Part shown: piece after piece, positions 11,487 through 20,716 of the stretch | How positions within the stretch are numbered: position 1 is the first letter of the stretch | Layout of the letters: each line of letters begins with the position of its first letter | NCBI GenBank assembly: GCA_029245125.1 | Contig: JAQWPZ010000221.1 | Span: 1-40,610, forward strand | Direction of reading: 5' to 3' | Length of the DNA stretch: 40,610 nucleotides | Origin: Rubripirellula sp. | GTDB taxonomy: Bacteria > Planctomycetota > Planctomycetia > Pirellulales > Pirellulaceae | Translations under genes and position numbers: made by a program | Notes under the pieces: model-generated | Seen by the model: the letters and a program-made list of their open reading frames with translations, nothing else | What the model was told of the DNA's origin: nothing | Database searches by the model: none

Positions 11487-13535
11487 ATGAATCGCCTCGC
11501 TGATTCACTCAGCCCCTACCTGTTGCAGCACAAGGATAATCCGGTCGATTGGTTTCCCTGGGGAGAAGAGGCATTTGAGACCGCCCGCCGCCAAGACTGT
11601 CCGATCTTTTTGTCGGTTGGTTATTCAGCGTGCCATTGGTGCCACGTGATGGAGCACGAAAGTTTTGAAAGTGAGGTGATCGCGAAATTCCTTAACGATC
11701 ACTTCGTATCGATCAAAGTCGATCGTGAGGAACGGCCTGATATTGACCAGATCTATATGAATGCGGTGCAGTTAATGACGCATCGTGGTGGCTGGCCGAT
11801 GAGTGTGTTTCTGAATCATCAGCTTGAACCTTTTTATTCGGGTACCTATTGGCCGCCAACACAAAAATTTGGAATGCCCGGGTTCGCTCAGGTGCTGCAG
11901 TCGATTGCCGATACATGGCAGAACCGCCGCGCTGATGTTCAAACGCATGCCAGTCAAATCGTTACCGCGCTGAAGCAGATGGCCGTTGGTGTTGCAGAGC
12001 CGTCCACCACAGTGCCCGACCAAGTCATTGTTCAGCAGGCAACCGATCATTTAGTGGAAGCGGTTGATCGTCGTGATGGCGGATTCGGCGGACCGCCAAA
12101 GTTCCCTCATGCGACCGATCTCGATTTGTTGTTGAGAGTCGGTTTTGCCAATCAGGAACCCTCTTTGATCGAAGCTGCGACACTCACACTTGATCGGATG
12201 GCGTGTGGTGGCATCTATGATCATCTTGGTGGCGGTTTTGCTCGTTACAGCGTCGATGGGAAGTGGCTCGTTCCACACTTCGAAAAGATGTTGTACGACA
12301 ACGCTTTGCTGTGTGAAGTCTATGTTCGTGCCTTTCAGGTCACCGGAAATGCTCTCTATCGAGACGTTGCGTGCGGCATCGCTGACTACTTGATTCGGGA
12401 TATGGTCGATGCCAAAGGTGGTTTTCACAGCAGTGAGGACGCGGATAGTGAGGGCGTCGAAGGGAAATACTACGTTTGGAGTCCTGCTGAAGTCGTCCAA
12501 GTGCTTGGCCAGGAACGGGGAGATCGATTCTGCCAGATCTATGACATCACACCTGCGGGAAATTTTGAAGGCAGCAGTATTCCGAATTTACCGCTATCTC
12601 TTGCTGATTGTGTCGAACGATTTGAGATGGAGGCGGAGCATCTACTGAATGAATTGCGTGCTGATCGTGAGCAATTGCGTCAGCATCGTGATACGCGTGT
12701 TCGCCCAGGACGAGATGATAAGGTGCTGGCTTCCTGGAATGCTTTGGCAATCAAAGCCTTGGCGGTTGCTGGAGGTGTCTTCGGGCGCGAGGACTATCTT
12801 GAGGCGGCACAGCGTGCAGCGACTTTTATCACCTCCGATTTACTTTGCGAGGACGGTCGTCTGTTGCACGCGTTCCGACAGGGGAAATCGCATTTGAATG
12901 GGTTTCTGGATGATTACGCTTATTGCGTCGAAGCATTCATTCACTTGTACGAAAGTACCGGGCGTGCGCGGTGGATCGGCCACGCAATCAAATTAGCCGA
13001 CCAAATGCTCACGCGTTTTCAAGACATTGAACAGGGCGGATTCTTTTACACCGCAGATGACGCCGAATCACTGATCACTCGCAACAAGGATTGGCATGAC
13101 GGCAGCTTGGTGAGTGGTAATGCGTCTGCAGCGAGCGGGTTGTTGCGGCTTGCAAGATTGTCCGGTCGAGAAGATTGTCAAGTCGCGGCAGAACGGACCT
13201 TTTGTGCCGCTGCAGAGGTGTTGACGCATCAGTCAGGGGCCTGTGGTGCGTTGTTGGCGGCGCTGGACCGTTATTGGAATGGGCATCAGCAATTGGTTTT
13301 GGCAGTTACCGATGATACAGCGATGAAGGCGCTGCGTCCCTCGCTGATAGGCAAGTTGCGACCCCATGCGACGGTGTCCTGGGTGATTGGGGCTGCGCCC
13401 ACCTCAGGGCCAGTCGTCGCGTTGAACGAGCATCGCCAACCGCTTGACGGAAAGCCGACGTTGTACGTGTGCGAACAATTTGCCTGTGGGAAACCGATTC
13501 TTGAGCAAGATTTGATCGACTTCCTGGATGACTAA
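11487..13535 (+). CDS. YyaL/SPATA20-family thioredoxin-domain protein (DUF255)
   Basis: A 682-residue protein with an N-terminal thioredoxin-like DUF255 domain fused to an alpha/alpha-barrel like those of N-acylglucosamine epimerases and glycosidases. The family signature is [20 protein letters not shown] at the start, followed by [14 protein letters not shown] with Cys49 and Cys52 as the CxxC pair. Further conserved pieces are [34 protein letters not shown] and the DDKVLASWN segment. Bacterial members such as YyaL and mammalian SPATA20 have no settled enzymatic role. The frame is open to 11358, but AAGGA at 11477-11481 lies 5 nt before the ATG at 11487, which also gives the canonical N-terminus. 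Length is normal for the family, with no sign of damage. Confidence 0.93.
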   Translation: MNRLADSLSPYLLQHKDNPVDWFPWGEEAFETARRQDCPIFLSVGYSACHWCHVMEHESFESEVIAKFLNDHFVSIKVDREERPDIDQIYMNAVQLMTHRGGWPMSVFLNHQLEPFYSGTYWPPTQKFGMPGFAQVLQSIADTWQNRRADVQTHASQIVTALKQMAVGVAEPSTTVPDQVIVQQATDHLVEAVDRRDGGFGGPPKFPHATDLDLLLRVGFANQEPSLIEAATLTLDRMACGGIYDHLGGGFARYSVDGKWLVPHFEKMLYDNALLCEVYVRAFQVTGNALYRDVACGIADYLIRDMVDAKGGFHSSEDADSEGVEGKYYVWSPAEVVQVLGQERGDRFCQIYDITPAGNFEGSSIPNLPLSLADCVERFEMEAEHLLNELRADREQLRQHRDTRVRPGRDDKVLASWNALAIKALAVAGGVFGREDYLEAAQRAATFITSDLLCEDGRLLHAFRQGKSHLNGFLDDYAYCVEAFIHLYESTGRARWIGHAIKLADQMLTRFQDIEQGGFFYTADDAESLITRNKDWHDGSLVSGNASAASGLLRLARLSGREDCQVAAERTFCAAAEVLTHQSGACGALLAALDRYWNGHQQLVLAVTDDTAMKALRPSLIGKLRPHATVSWVIGAAPTSGPVVALNEHRQPLDGKPTLYVCEQFACGKPILEQDLIDFLDD

Positions 13536-13629
13536 ATTGGCACCAATGCGATGAAGTCTCGTCGAATTCGAGGCTTCCAAGCTGCGGCCAGTTTGCCGCA
13601 AACCAGTTTGACGCACGTCGGATCGGCGC

Positions 13630-13654
13630 GAACCAGTTTGGGGTGAACTGGTTC
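13630..13654. terminator. Hairpin between convergent genes, possible terminator
   Basis: GAACCAGTT and AACTGGTTC form a perfect 9-bp stem with a 7-nt loop, between the ends of the YyaL-like gene (13535) and the ABC permease gene (13666). No T-run follows on either side, so it is at best a weak or Rho-assisted terminator. CAGTTTG recurs three times in this short gap. Confidence 0.45.
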
Positions 13655-13665
13655 CCGCTGTGAAC

Positions 13666-15078
13666 TTACTTCTGCAGGTTGGAGGCAACGTCAGTCCGGT
13701 AGGCGGAAAATGCGGGCAGCAACGCGGCAATCAGCGATAGGGTCAGGATCAAAGGCAAGATTAGCAATTCGTAATTGCTGGTGGTGAAAAAGCCAACCTG
13801 AACACCGGTTTGTTGTTCGATGCGTTCTGAATAAAGGGCGATTGCGCCGTGGGCTAAAACCCAACCTAGCGCTGCTCCGATGACGGCGACTAAGAAGCTC
13901 TCGATCACAATGATCGCCGTGACCGTTTCACGTCGTGCTCCCAACGCCCTCATGACCGCGATATCCCGCCGGCGATCATTCATGGAATTGTAAATCGCAA
14001 CGAGGATTCCGACGGCTGCCACGAAGCAGGTAATCAGGGTGATCAGCAGTAACGCAGTCAGCAATGGTCCGACAATGGCGTCCATCAATTTGTTGATTTC
14101 ACCAATTGGGGCAACCGCTTGAGCACGAATTCCTTCGTTAATCGCAACCTGCATTCCGGGGCCGAACATCATGTTTCCGTTCCGCACCAAAATGGAGGTG
14201 ACTTCCCGCTGCGGGATCGAGATCAATTTGAAATCATTTTCTTCCGCCGCAGATTCAGATTCGTTTTCGGCGGCAGGATCTTCCGCTTCGTCTTCTAGTT
14301 CCGTAGTGGACGTCGTTTCCGCCTCGCCATCTTCGACTGGTTTGGCATGGCCATCCATTAAATAGAAGCCTTCAAGATTGACAAAGGCCGCGCGGTCGTT
14401 GGGTGTTCCCGTCGAATCCATCACGCCAACGATGGTGAAGCCAAGTTCGTGGCCGTGCCCGGTCGGTGCTCCATGCGTCGGGTAGATGATGTCACCCAAC
14501 CCAACGTTCATTTCACCTGCAACGCGAGCTCCAACCACCGCTTCGAAGTAACTGTGTTCCTCAGAAAATTCTTTTAACGCCCGGCCGGCCGAAAAGGTGA
14601 ACGGTTGGTCAACATTCACGCCATATCGCAGTTTTTCGAAGAAATCAGGAGTCGTGCCGACCACCCTGAATTCTCCGAAGTAATCACCCAATGCCAGGGG
14701 AATCACATACCCGCCACTCACAAACGGAGCGAAGATTCCTTGCCGCTCGCCCAGTTCCGGGTCGCCACCGAAGCGTTCGACCATCTTGGCTCGCTCCGGC
14801 TGGGAGAAGAACTCCATGTAATAGTCGTACGGCAGGTTCTCAATTGGTTGACTGAGATAAAACACGCTGTTGAGCGTCAGTTGCAACGGACTTCCTTTGG
14901 GGCCAACAACCAGGTTGTAGCCCACCGAAGCAGTCCGCGTGAATGCGTCGCTGACGACGCCGTAAACGGCCAACACCAAAACGACCAGCCCGACACCGAG
15001 ACCAAGAGAAATCGTGGTCAGGATGCTCGATAACGAGCGATGACAGAAATTTCGCCAAGCGATCTGAAGCAAAGACAT
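13666..15078 (-). CDS. ABC transporter permease, FtsX/MacB/LolC-E type
   Basis: Inner-membrane subunit of an ABC system of the MacB/Lol class, which moves lipoproteins or other substrates out of the membrane by mechanical action rather than by a channel. The topology is typical: one N-terminal helix (about 18-42), a large extracytoplasmic domain, and three C-terminal helices (about 336-363, 386-413 and 437-458). MNDRRRDIAVMRALGARRET between the helices is the FtsX coupling region. The periplasmic domain contains an acidic, Ser/Thr/Glu-rich insertion at about residues 246-282. The ATPase gene ends 33 bp upstream and smpB overlaps that gene, so the three form an operon. The second permease of a LolC/LolE pair is absent, so this subunit probably works as a homodimer. 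The substrate is unknown. Confidence 0.9.
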   Translation of the reverse strand: MSLLQIAWRNFCHRSLSSILTTISLGLGVGLVVLVLAVYGVVSDAFTRTASVGYNLVVGPKGSPLQLTLNSVFYLSQPIENLPYDYYMEFFSQPERAKMVERFGGDPELGERQGIFAPFVSGGYVIPLALGDYFGEFRVVGTTPDFFEKLRYGVNVDQPFTFSAGRALKEFSEEHSYFEAVVGARVAGEMNVGLGDIIYPTHGAPTGHGHELGFTIVGVMDSTGTPNDRAAFVNLEGFYLMDGHAKPVEDGEAETTSTTELEDEAEDPAAENESESAAEENDFKLISIPQREVTSILVRNGNMMFGPGMQVAINEGIRAQAVAPIGEINKLMDAIVGPLLTALLLITLITCFVAAVGILVAIYNSMNDRRRDIAVMRALGARRETVTAIIVIESFLVAVIGAALGWVLAHGAIALYSERIEQQTGVQVGFFTTSNYELLILPLILTLSLIAALLPAFSAYRTDVASNLQK

Positions 15079-15111
15079 AATGCGTTCGTCAGGGGGAGAA
15101 AATTATTCGAA

Positions 15112-15801
15112 TCAACCAGGATGGCTTCCGGTCAGGGCCAGATTGATCTTGTCAAGTTCTTCGACGCGATCAAACCGAGAGGCAATTTCCATGTCGTGCG
15201 TGACCATCAGCATGGCAACCTGTTCCTCGCGACAGGTATTCCGGATCAGCTCCAGCACATTTTCGGCGCTGACCGGGTCGACGTTGGCCGTTGGTTCATC
15301 GGCGAGCAGGATCTTTGGGCTGCCGGCCAGAGCTCTGGCAATGGCAACTCGCTGCTGCTGTCCGACGGATAATTGGGCCGGGCGATAATTGGCGCGATCA
15401 GCCAAGCCGACTCGCTCGAGCAGGTCGACCGCTCGGGAACTATCGCGGCGTCCAGAGCCAAACGTCATGCCGAGCTTCACATTTTCAAGCGCCGTGAATG
15501 CAGGCATCAGGTTGAATGTCTGAAAGACGTATCCGATCGAGCCGGCCCGGAAGCGATCGCGGCCTTGTTCGCTTAGTCGCGTAAGTTCGGTCTTGGCGAT
15601 GCGAATCGAACCTTCGTCAGGTACGAGTAATCCGGCGATCAAATGCAGAAGGGTTGTTTTGCCGCCGCCACTTTTCCCGATCAAGGCGACTTGTTCGCCT
15701 ACCGCCACTTGCAATGACGGGATGTCGAGAACCGTCAGCGACCCTCCGCCCGGTTGGGAAAATGTTTTGATTAGATCGGTGATCGTTAGGATTTCACTCA
15801 T
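15112..15801 (-). CDS. ABC transporter ATP-binding protein, LolD/MacB type
   Basis: Cytoplasmic ATPase that drives the permease encoded just downstream. All motor motifs are intact in the 229-residue product: Walker A GKSGGGKTT (42-50), Q-loop Gln94 in YVFQTFN, signature LSVGQ (144-148), Walker B ILLADE (164-169) and switch His202 in MVTHD. Size and the NLMPAFTALENVKL stretch place it in the LolD/FtsE/MacB ATPase group. Its ATG overlaps the smpB stop by 4 nt (ATGA), which usually means translational coupling. The overall match to LolD is good, but naming it lolD would overstate what the sequence shows, since substrate and partner count differ between Lol and Mac systems. Confidence 0.93.
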   Translation of the reverse strand: MSEILTITDLIKTFSQPGGGSLTVLDIPSLQVAVGEQVALIGKSGGGKTTLLHLIAGLLVPDEGSIRIAKTELTRLSEQGRDRFRAGSIGYVFQTFNLMPAFTALENVKLGMTFGSGRRDSSRAVDLLERVGLADRANYRPAQLSVGQQQRVAIARALAGSPKILLADEPTANVDPVSAENVLELIRNTCREEQVAMLMVTHDMEIASRFDRVEELDKINLALTGSHPG

Positions 15802-16304
15802 CGTCTTCTCATCGCGCGTTGCAGGCCCCGGTCGGACTCGCGTTTCTTCAACGCTTGTCGCTTATCGTGCAATTTCTTTCCCTTTACCAAACCCATCACG
15901 CATTTGGCGATACCGCGTTCATTGAAATAGACGCGCAGTGGGACCAGAGTCAGTCCTCGTTCGTGAGCTCGCCCGGCGAACTTGTCGTACTCGCGGGAGT
16001 GGATCAACAGCTTCCGCGGTCGCCGCGGATCGTGATTCCACATCCCTGCGTTCTTGTAATGGGCTATGTCCGAACCGATCAACCACAGTTCTCGTTTTTG
16101 GACTCGGATGTAGGCTTCATCGAGCGACAGCTTTCCTTCTCGCATCGATTTGACTTCGCTGCCCATCAGCATCAGGCCGCACTCGATCGAGTCGAGGATT
16201 TCGTAGCGGTGGCGGGCTTTTCGGTTTTCAGAGACCATGACGATCTCCGGTTCCTTTTTCCCGCTCGGTTTCTTCGATCGACCTGATTTCTTCTTTCTTG
16301 CCAT
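15798..16304 (-). CDS. smpB: SsrA-binding protein SmpB
   Basis: Binds tmRNA and brings it to stalled ribosomes so that the incomplete peptide is tagged and the ribosome released. The 168-residue product has the SmpB OB-fold core: ENRKARHRYEILDSIECGLM, then GSEVKSMREGKLSLDEAY, then HDPRRPRKLLIH. The family's characteristic basic tail ends in RAMRRR. A lysine-rich extension of about 20 residues precedes the core, which is not unusual. The gene leads a three-gene minus-strand operon with an ABC ATPase (4-nt overlap) and its permease. No ssrA gene is visible in the flanking DNA, so tmRNA must be encoded elsewhere. Confidence 0.97.
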   Translation of the reverse strand: MARKKKSGRSKKPSGKKEPEIVMVSENRKARHRYEILDSIECGLMLMGSEVKSMREGKLSLDEAYIRVQKRELWLIGSDIAHYKNAGMWNHDPRRPRKLLIHSREYDKFAGRAHERGLTLVPLRVYFNERGIAKCVMGLVKGKKLHDKRQALKKRESDRGLQRAMRRR

Positions 16305-16639
16305 GGCGAAAGGATTGTACGCTCGATTGCGGATGAACCGATAGCCGTTCGGAACGTGGGATTCGGTTCAGGGGTTGCGTTTGGGGGGGGAGCAAACGAT
16401 GACATCAAGGATGACTCAGATCGAGGGCGGTTACTAGTGCCGCCAAGCTCGCTTTTACTGGTCATTTCGCCTCCTTTGCTTTCGTCGCTCAATCGTCAGG
16501 AGGGCAACTGATCCAAACGGGGGCGGACAAATGGTCCGAGTCGACCGAAAACGACGTCGTCCGCCATGGTCACGTTCGCCTGCCCCACTACAATGCGTTC
16601 GTATGCTGGTTTTGGTTCACTTTTTTATGTGCTGACTAG
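16305..16639. other. Divergent intergenic region between smpB and lipA
   Basis: 335 bp that should hold the promoters of the smpB operon (minus) and lipA (plus). I searched for a tmRNA gene because of smpB and saw none: there is no tRNA-like end pair and no tag-encoding frame. It contains a short G-run near 16384-16390 and no strong hairpin. No promoter could be assigned with confidence. Confidence 0.55.
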
Positions 16640-17557
16640 ATGGCTTTTCGACTCCCAGTTGTTGCTGAACCTGAAATCCCCGCTAACGCTGAGGTAAGCG
16701 GGTCAGGACGCTTGCCACGCTGGCTGAAGCGGCCGATCCCGCAAAGCAATTCCAATCACCTCACACAAGGCTTGCTCGATGAGCTAAAGCTGGAAACGGT
16801 TTGTGACAACGCGAAATGTCCGAATCAGATGGAGTGCTACAGCCAGCAGACAGCAACTTTCATGATCTTGGGGAACGTCTGCACCCGACCGTGCGGATTT
16901 TGCGCGGTTCATCGAGGCCGACCACCTGAATTGCCCGAAGGCGATGAGCCCGATCGTGTGGCTGAAGCCGCGTTGCGTTTGGGGCTCAAGCATGTCGTGA
17001 TTACCAGCGTCACACGCGACGATTTGCCAGATGGCGGTGCCGATCATTTCTATCGCTGCGTTGTCGCAGTTCGAGAAAAGACAGGTGCTACGACTGAGGT
17101 GCTGACCCCCGACTTTGTCCATTGCAAGCCAGCCCTTGGTCGAGTGATTGAAGCCAAGCCAGACGTATTCAACCACAACATGGAAACCGTGCCTCGGCTC
17201 TACCGCCGTGTGCGGGGCCCAAAAAGTGATTACCGATGGACTCTCGGGATGATGCGAGAAGTCAAGGACTACGACCCCGAAGTTCGAACCAAGAGCGGGT
17301 TGATGCTCGGTTTGGGCGAGCAGCGGGGGGAGTTACTCGAAGCACTGGCCGATCTCCGGGATGCAGGCGTCGATTTCTTGACGCTCGGCCAATACTTGCA
17401 GCCTGGTGAAAAATACCTCCCGGTGGTCCGGTACGTTCCTCCGGAAGAGTTCGACGAGCTTGGCGAACTAGCCAAAGAAATGGGATTCAAAAAGGTCGCC
17501 AGTGGTCCGTTTGTGCGAAGTAGCTATCACGCTCGCGATATGGCCGAGATGGAGTGA
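16640..17557 (+). CDS. lipA: Lipoyl synthase
   Basis: Radical-SAM enzyme that inserts two sulfurs into octanoyl groups on the E2 and GcvH proteins, producing lipoate for pyruvate dehydrogenase and glycine cleavage. Both iron-sulfur sites are present. The auxiliary cluster has Cys55, Cys60 and Cys66 (C-x4-C-x5-C), and the radical-SAM cluster has Cys81, Cys85 and Cys88 (CTRPCGFC). The C-terminal RSSYHA (293-298), which supplies the serine ligand of the auxiliary cluster, is intact. The length of 305 residues is usual. The N-terminus before residue 25 is unconserved, so the exact start could be slightly later. No lipB is adjacent; the next gene, 9 bp downstream, is a TPR-glycosyltransferase fusion that may share the transcript. 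Confidence 0.98.
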   Translation: MAFRLPVVAEPEIPANAEVSGSGRLPRWLKRPIPQSNSNHLTQGLLDELKLETVCDNAKCPNQMECYSQQTATFMILGNVCTRPCGFCAVHRGRPPELPEGDEPDRVAEAALRLGLKHVVITSVTRDDLPDGGADHFYRCVVAVREKTGATTEVLTPDFVHCKPALGRVIEAKPDVFNHNMETVPRLYRRVRGPKSDYRWTLGMMREVKDYDPEVRTKSGLMLGLGEQRGELLEALADLRDAGVDFLTLGQYLQPGEKYLPVVRYVPPEEFDELGELAKEMGFKKVASGPFVRSSYHARDMAEME

Positions 17558-17566
17558 GCTCGTTTC

Positions 17567-18949
17567 ATGAGCTTTCAGGAAACTCTTTCGAATGCTTGGC
17601 GTCTCCATCAGGCGGGGCAAATTCAGCAGGCGGAGGAATACTACCGCCAAGTTCTCAATCAAGATCCCAAGCATGCGGATGCTTGGGTTTATCTGGGCAT
17701 CGCGCTTTTTGATCGACGCGAATTCGCTGAATCAACACAGGCCTATCGCGAAGCGTTGAAGCTAAACGATCGCAATCCGATTGCCTGGAACAATCTCGGT
17801 AACTCGCTGCGGATGCAGGGGAGCGTGGAGGAGGCGGATCAGTGCTTTGCGCGGGCGTTGCAGCAAAGACCAAATTACCTTTCCGCGCTTAAAAATCGGG
17901 GCACCCTCTGGGTTTGGAGTGGCGAAGTTGAACGCGGATTGTCTTGGTATGAGCGTGGATTGACGGTCGCTCGCGATGATGTGGAATTGCACCGCAACTT
18001 GGGAGTCATCCGTCTACTGCAACAAGACTACGCTCGCGGGTGGCCCGAGTACCGATGGCGTTGGCGAATGGCGGGCCACGCACGCCCGGCCGTCACCGCG
18101 CCGGTTTGGCAAGGTCAGTCGTTGCAGGGAAAGACGATTCTGCTTTATGCAGAGCAGGGCCTTGGCGACGCGATCCATTTTGTGCGGATGGCTGCTGTGC
18201 TAAAGTCACTCGGAGCTCGCGTTCTGTTGCAGTGCCCAGCTCGTTTGTTGTCGCTGTTTACTTCTGTGCCAGGAGTCGACCAGCTGTTGCTGGACCAGGC
18301 GCCTTTGCCTGCCGTCGATTACCACGCATCCTTGATCGATGTTGTCGATGTGCTTTGGACGACGACTGGCAAAATGGAATGGGGCGTGCAAGCCTTCGGC
18401 AGTAAGGCAAGCTACTTGGCTGTTTCCCGAGAACTCGTCGCGTACTGGGAAAATTGGTTGCGCGGATTGAAGCCGGGGCGTCGGATTGGGATCGCTTGGC
18501 AAGGTAATCGTGAGCACCACGCTGATGTTTACCGCAGCATCCCGCTGGAGCAACTCCGCCCGCTTTCTGAATTGAAAGATGTTGAATTGATCAGCCTACA
18601 GTTGGGCGATGGCGCGGAGCAGTTAGGGCATTGTGAATGGGCCAGTGATATCGTTCGACTGCCTGAGCACTTCGATTCCCAGGACGCCTTCACAGATACA
18701 ACAGCGATCGTGCAGCAGTTAGATGCAGTGGTTACGACCGATACGTCGATCGCGCACCTCGCCGGTGCTGTCGGTGCCAAGGTGCATTTATTGCTCGGGA
18801 AAGTTCCTGATTGGCGGTGGGGCACCACCGGGGCTAGTACGCCCTGGTACCCTGCGATGAATCTTTATCGGCAAGCGACGCTGGGAGATTGGGAGAGCGT
18901 CATTGCCGAGGTAGCGGCAGCGTTGGGTGAGTTAGAATCGCTTGATTGA
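17567..18949 (+). CDS. TPR protein with C-terminal GT9-like glycosyltransferase domain
   Basis: A 460-residue probably cytoplasmic protein. The first half (about 1-170) is a run of tetratricopeptide repeats, visible as AEEYYRQVLNQDPKHADAWV, then YREALKLNDRNPIAWNNLGN, then CFARALQQRPNYLSALKNRG. The second half (about 185-455) resembles glycosyltransferase family 9/ADP-heptose-transferase-like domains: KTILLYAEQGLGDAIHFVRM as the first beta-alpha unit, GRRIGIAWQGN as the start of the second Rossmann lobe, and DAVVTTDTSIAHLAGAVG in the nucleotide-sugar binding region. TPR-GT fusions of this kind are widespread in planctomycetes and proteobacteria, but their acceptors are unknown. The gene starts 9 bp after lipA with an ATG, and the terminator near 19071-19105 could also serve its transcript. 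Confidence 0.88.
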   Translation: MSFQETLSNAWRLHQAGQIQQAEEYYRQVLNQDPKHADAWVYLGIALFDRREFAESTQAYREALKLNDRNPIAWNNLGNSLRMQGSVEEADQCFARALQQRPNYLSALKNRGTLWVWSGEVERGLSWYERGLTVARDDVELHRNLGVIRLLQQDYARGWPEYRWRWRMAGHARPAVTAPVWQGQSLQGKTILLYAEQGLGDAIHFVRMAAVLKSLGARVLLQCPARLLSLFTSVPGVDQLLLDQAPLPAVDYHASLIDVVDVLWTTTGKMEWGVQAFGSKASYLAVSRELVAYWENWLRGLKPGRRIGIAWQGNREHHADVYRSIPLEQLRPLSELKDVELISLQLGDGAEQLGHCEWASDIVRLPEHFDSQDAFTDTTAIVQQLDAVVTTDTSIAHLAGAVGAKVHLLLGKVPDWRWGTTGASTPWYPAMNLYRQATLGDWESVIAEVAAALGELESLD

Positions 18950-19070
18950 TTCTGCAATTGCAACGCATGGTTGACGGAGGTCGTCTGCGTCGGGCAAGAT
19001 GCGATCGTCGCTTCGGTTCGATTCCGCTTATTACGACCCCGGGCTGATCTGCTTGCGGCCGATTCGCACG

Positions 19071-19105
19071 AAAAAACCCTCCCGGTGAGTCACCGAGAGG
19101 GTTTT
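19071..19105 (-). terminator. Intrinsic terminator of the sigma factor gene (bidirectional)
   Basis: AAAACCCTCCCGGTG (19073-19087) pairs with CACCGAGAGGGTTTT (19091-19105) around a 3-nt loop: a 15-bp stem with one mismatch. On the minus strand it ends in six U residues, 49 bp after the rpoD-like stop. On the plus strand it ends in four U residues, so it may also stop transcripts from the TPR-glycosyltransferase gene. This is the clearest terminator in the window. Confidence 0.88.
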
Positions 19106-19153
19106 GAATCGGTTCAATCGTTCAGCGATCAAACGTTTTGTCTAGGAAGCCAG

Positions 19154-20716
19154 CTAGTCCAGGAAGCCAACGAGATCCTGACTGCGACTGGGCTGCTGCA
19201 GCTTGCGGACAGCTTTCGCTTCGATTTGCCGGATTCGTTCGCGTGTCACTTTGAAGATGTGACCGACTTCCTCGAGCGTGTAGCTGTAACCATCACCTAG
19301 GCCATAACGCAGTTTGATGATTTCGCGTTCGCGATAGGAAAGTGACTTCAGGACGTTGCCGATGCGGTCCCGCAGCATTTCCTGAGTGGCTCCGATTTGT
19401 GGGCTTTCGGCGGTTCCATCGGGCAATAAGTCGCCGAATTGGCTGTCCTCACTGTTGCCGACGGGGCGATCCAACGAAATCGGGAAACGGCTCATGGTGA
19501 GCACGCGACGAGCTTCTTCTACCGTGACGTCAGCGCGACGTGCGGTTTCTTCGATCGTTGGCTCGCGTCCAAGTTCTTGCAGAAGTTGCCGTGCGACATT
19601 GCGAACACGGCTCATGGTTTCGACCATGTGGACCGGGATTCGAATGGTTCGACTTTGGTCGGCGACTGCCCGTGTGATTGCTTGGCGAATCCACCAAGTG
19701 GCGTAGGTGCAAAACTTGAATCCACGGCGGTATTCGAATTTGTCGACCGCCCGCATCAGGCCTGCATTGCCCTCTTGGATCAGATCCAAGAACGACAAAC
19801 CACGGTTGCGATACTTCTTGGCGATCGAAACGACCAAACGCAAGTTGCCTTCGCTGAGCTCTCGCTTGGCCTGTTGGTAATCGTCGTAGACTCGATTAAG
19901 CATTCGGACGCGGTTCCGAAGCGACGTCGGAGTTTCCTGGCATGCCGTCAGGATTTGCCGACGCTCGCGAAGAAGCTCTTCACGAACTTCACGGCCATGC
20001 TTGGTCCGCTTTTGTTCGGAAATCTCACGATCAATTTCGACTAGGCGATAGGAGAACTTCTCCAGCAACTCAATACGAGTTTCGATGCGTTGAGTTCTCA
20101 AGCCGAGCTCTTCGATCAATCGAACCGCTCGACGTCGGCGACGGGCCAGAGACCGCCATGCTTCCGCACGACGTCGCTGTGACGCGCTCTTGCTGAGAGA
20201 AACCTTCCAGTCGTGACGATTGCGTCGCAACAAGGTCTGGAGGGTTCGTAGGTTGTGAGGCAAGCGGCCGACGATCTGCTCTTTTTCTAAGCGATCGGTG
20301 ACCGACACTTGAACCGTGCGATCAAATGGAAGTTGTCCTCGATAGACCTTCTTGAGTGTTTTATACGCTTCGACCAATACAAAGTGGTTTTCCAACAACT
20401 TCGTCCGGAAGCGTCGACGGGTCTCCTCGATCCGCTTGGCGAGTTCGATTTCCTCGCGACGTGTCAGCAGTGGGATCTCGCCCATCTGAGTAAGGTACAT
20501 GCGTACGGGGTCATCCGACCACGATTCGCTTTCGTCAACGGCTAGCAGTTCGTCGGGACTATCGAGTTGAACTTCGCCCTCGGCTTGTTCCGCGATCGCC
20601 ACGGCGACATTGTTGTCCTCGTTGTCGTCAACGGGTAACTTGCGGAAGCCGCCGGTCATTACGTCGGTGCTTTGGTCAGCATCGGCGTCAAAGTCGTCCA
20701 GTAGAGTGTCAAACAA
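19154..20716 (-). CDS. RNA polymerase sigma-70 factor, RpoD/SigA type
   Basis: Directs RNA polymerase to promoters. Region 1.2 (about 68-100, [19 protein letters not shown]) is followed by a long basic, coiled-coil-like non-conserved region (about 105-285). Regions 2 (from 290: [20 protein letters not shown] and [11 protein letters not shown], the -10 reader), 3 (about 365-440) and 4 (about 450-515: [20 protein letters not shown], the -35 reader) are fully conserved. Region 1.1 is absent or reduced to an acidic segment of about 65 residues. This fits a group 1 or closely related group 2 sigma; without the rest of the genome I cannot say which, so no symbol is given. The start is TTG at 20716, supported by AGGAG 8 nt upstream; the next in-frame ATG is 19 codons later. 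A strong terminator follows. Confidence 0.93.
   Translation of the reverse strand: MFDTLLDDFDADADQSTDVMTGGFRKLPVDDNEDNNVAVAIAEQAEGEVQLDSPDELLAVDESESWSDDPVRMYLTQMGEIPLLTRREEIELAKRIEETRRRFRTKLLENHFVLVEAYKTLKKVYRGQLPFDRTVQVSVTDRLEKEQIVGRLPHNLRTLQTLLRRNRHDWKVSLSKSASQRRRAEAWRSLARRRRRAVRLIEELGLRTQRIETRIELLEKFSYRLVEIDREISEQKRTKHGREVREELLRERRQILTACQETPTSLRNRVRMLNRVYDDYQQAKRELSEGNLRLVVSIAKKYRNRGLSFLDLIQEGNAGLMRAVDKFEYRRGFKFCTYATWWIRQAITRAVADQSRTIRIPVHMVETMSRVRNVARQLLQELGREPTIEETARRADVTVEEARRVLTMSRFPISLDRPVGNSEDSQFGDLLPDGTAESPQIGATQEMLRDRIGNVLKSLSYREREIIKLRYGLGDGYSYTLEEVGHIFKVTRERIRQIEAKAVRKLQQPSRSQDLVGFLD

Noticed and set aside
16305-16639. tmRNA gene next to smpB
   Set aside because: No tRNA-like acceptor pairing, no GTTC-type T-loop at the end and no tag-coding frame could be found.
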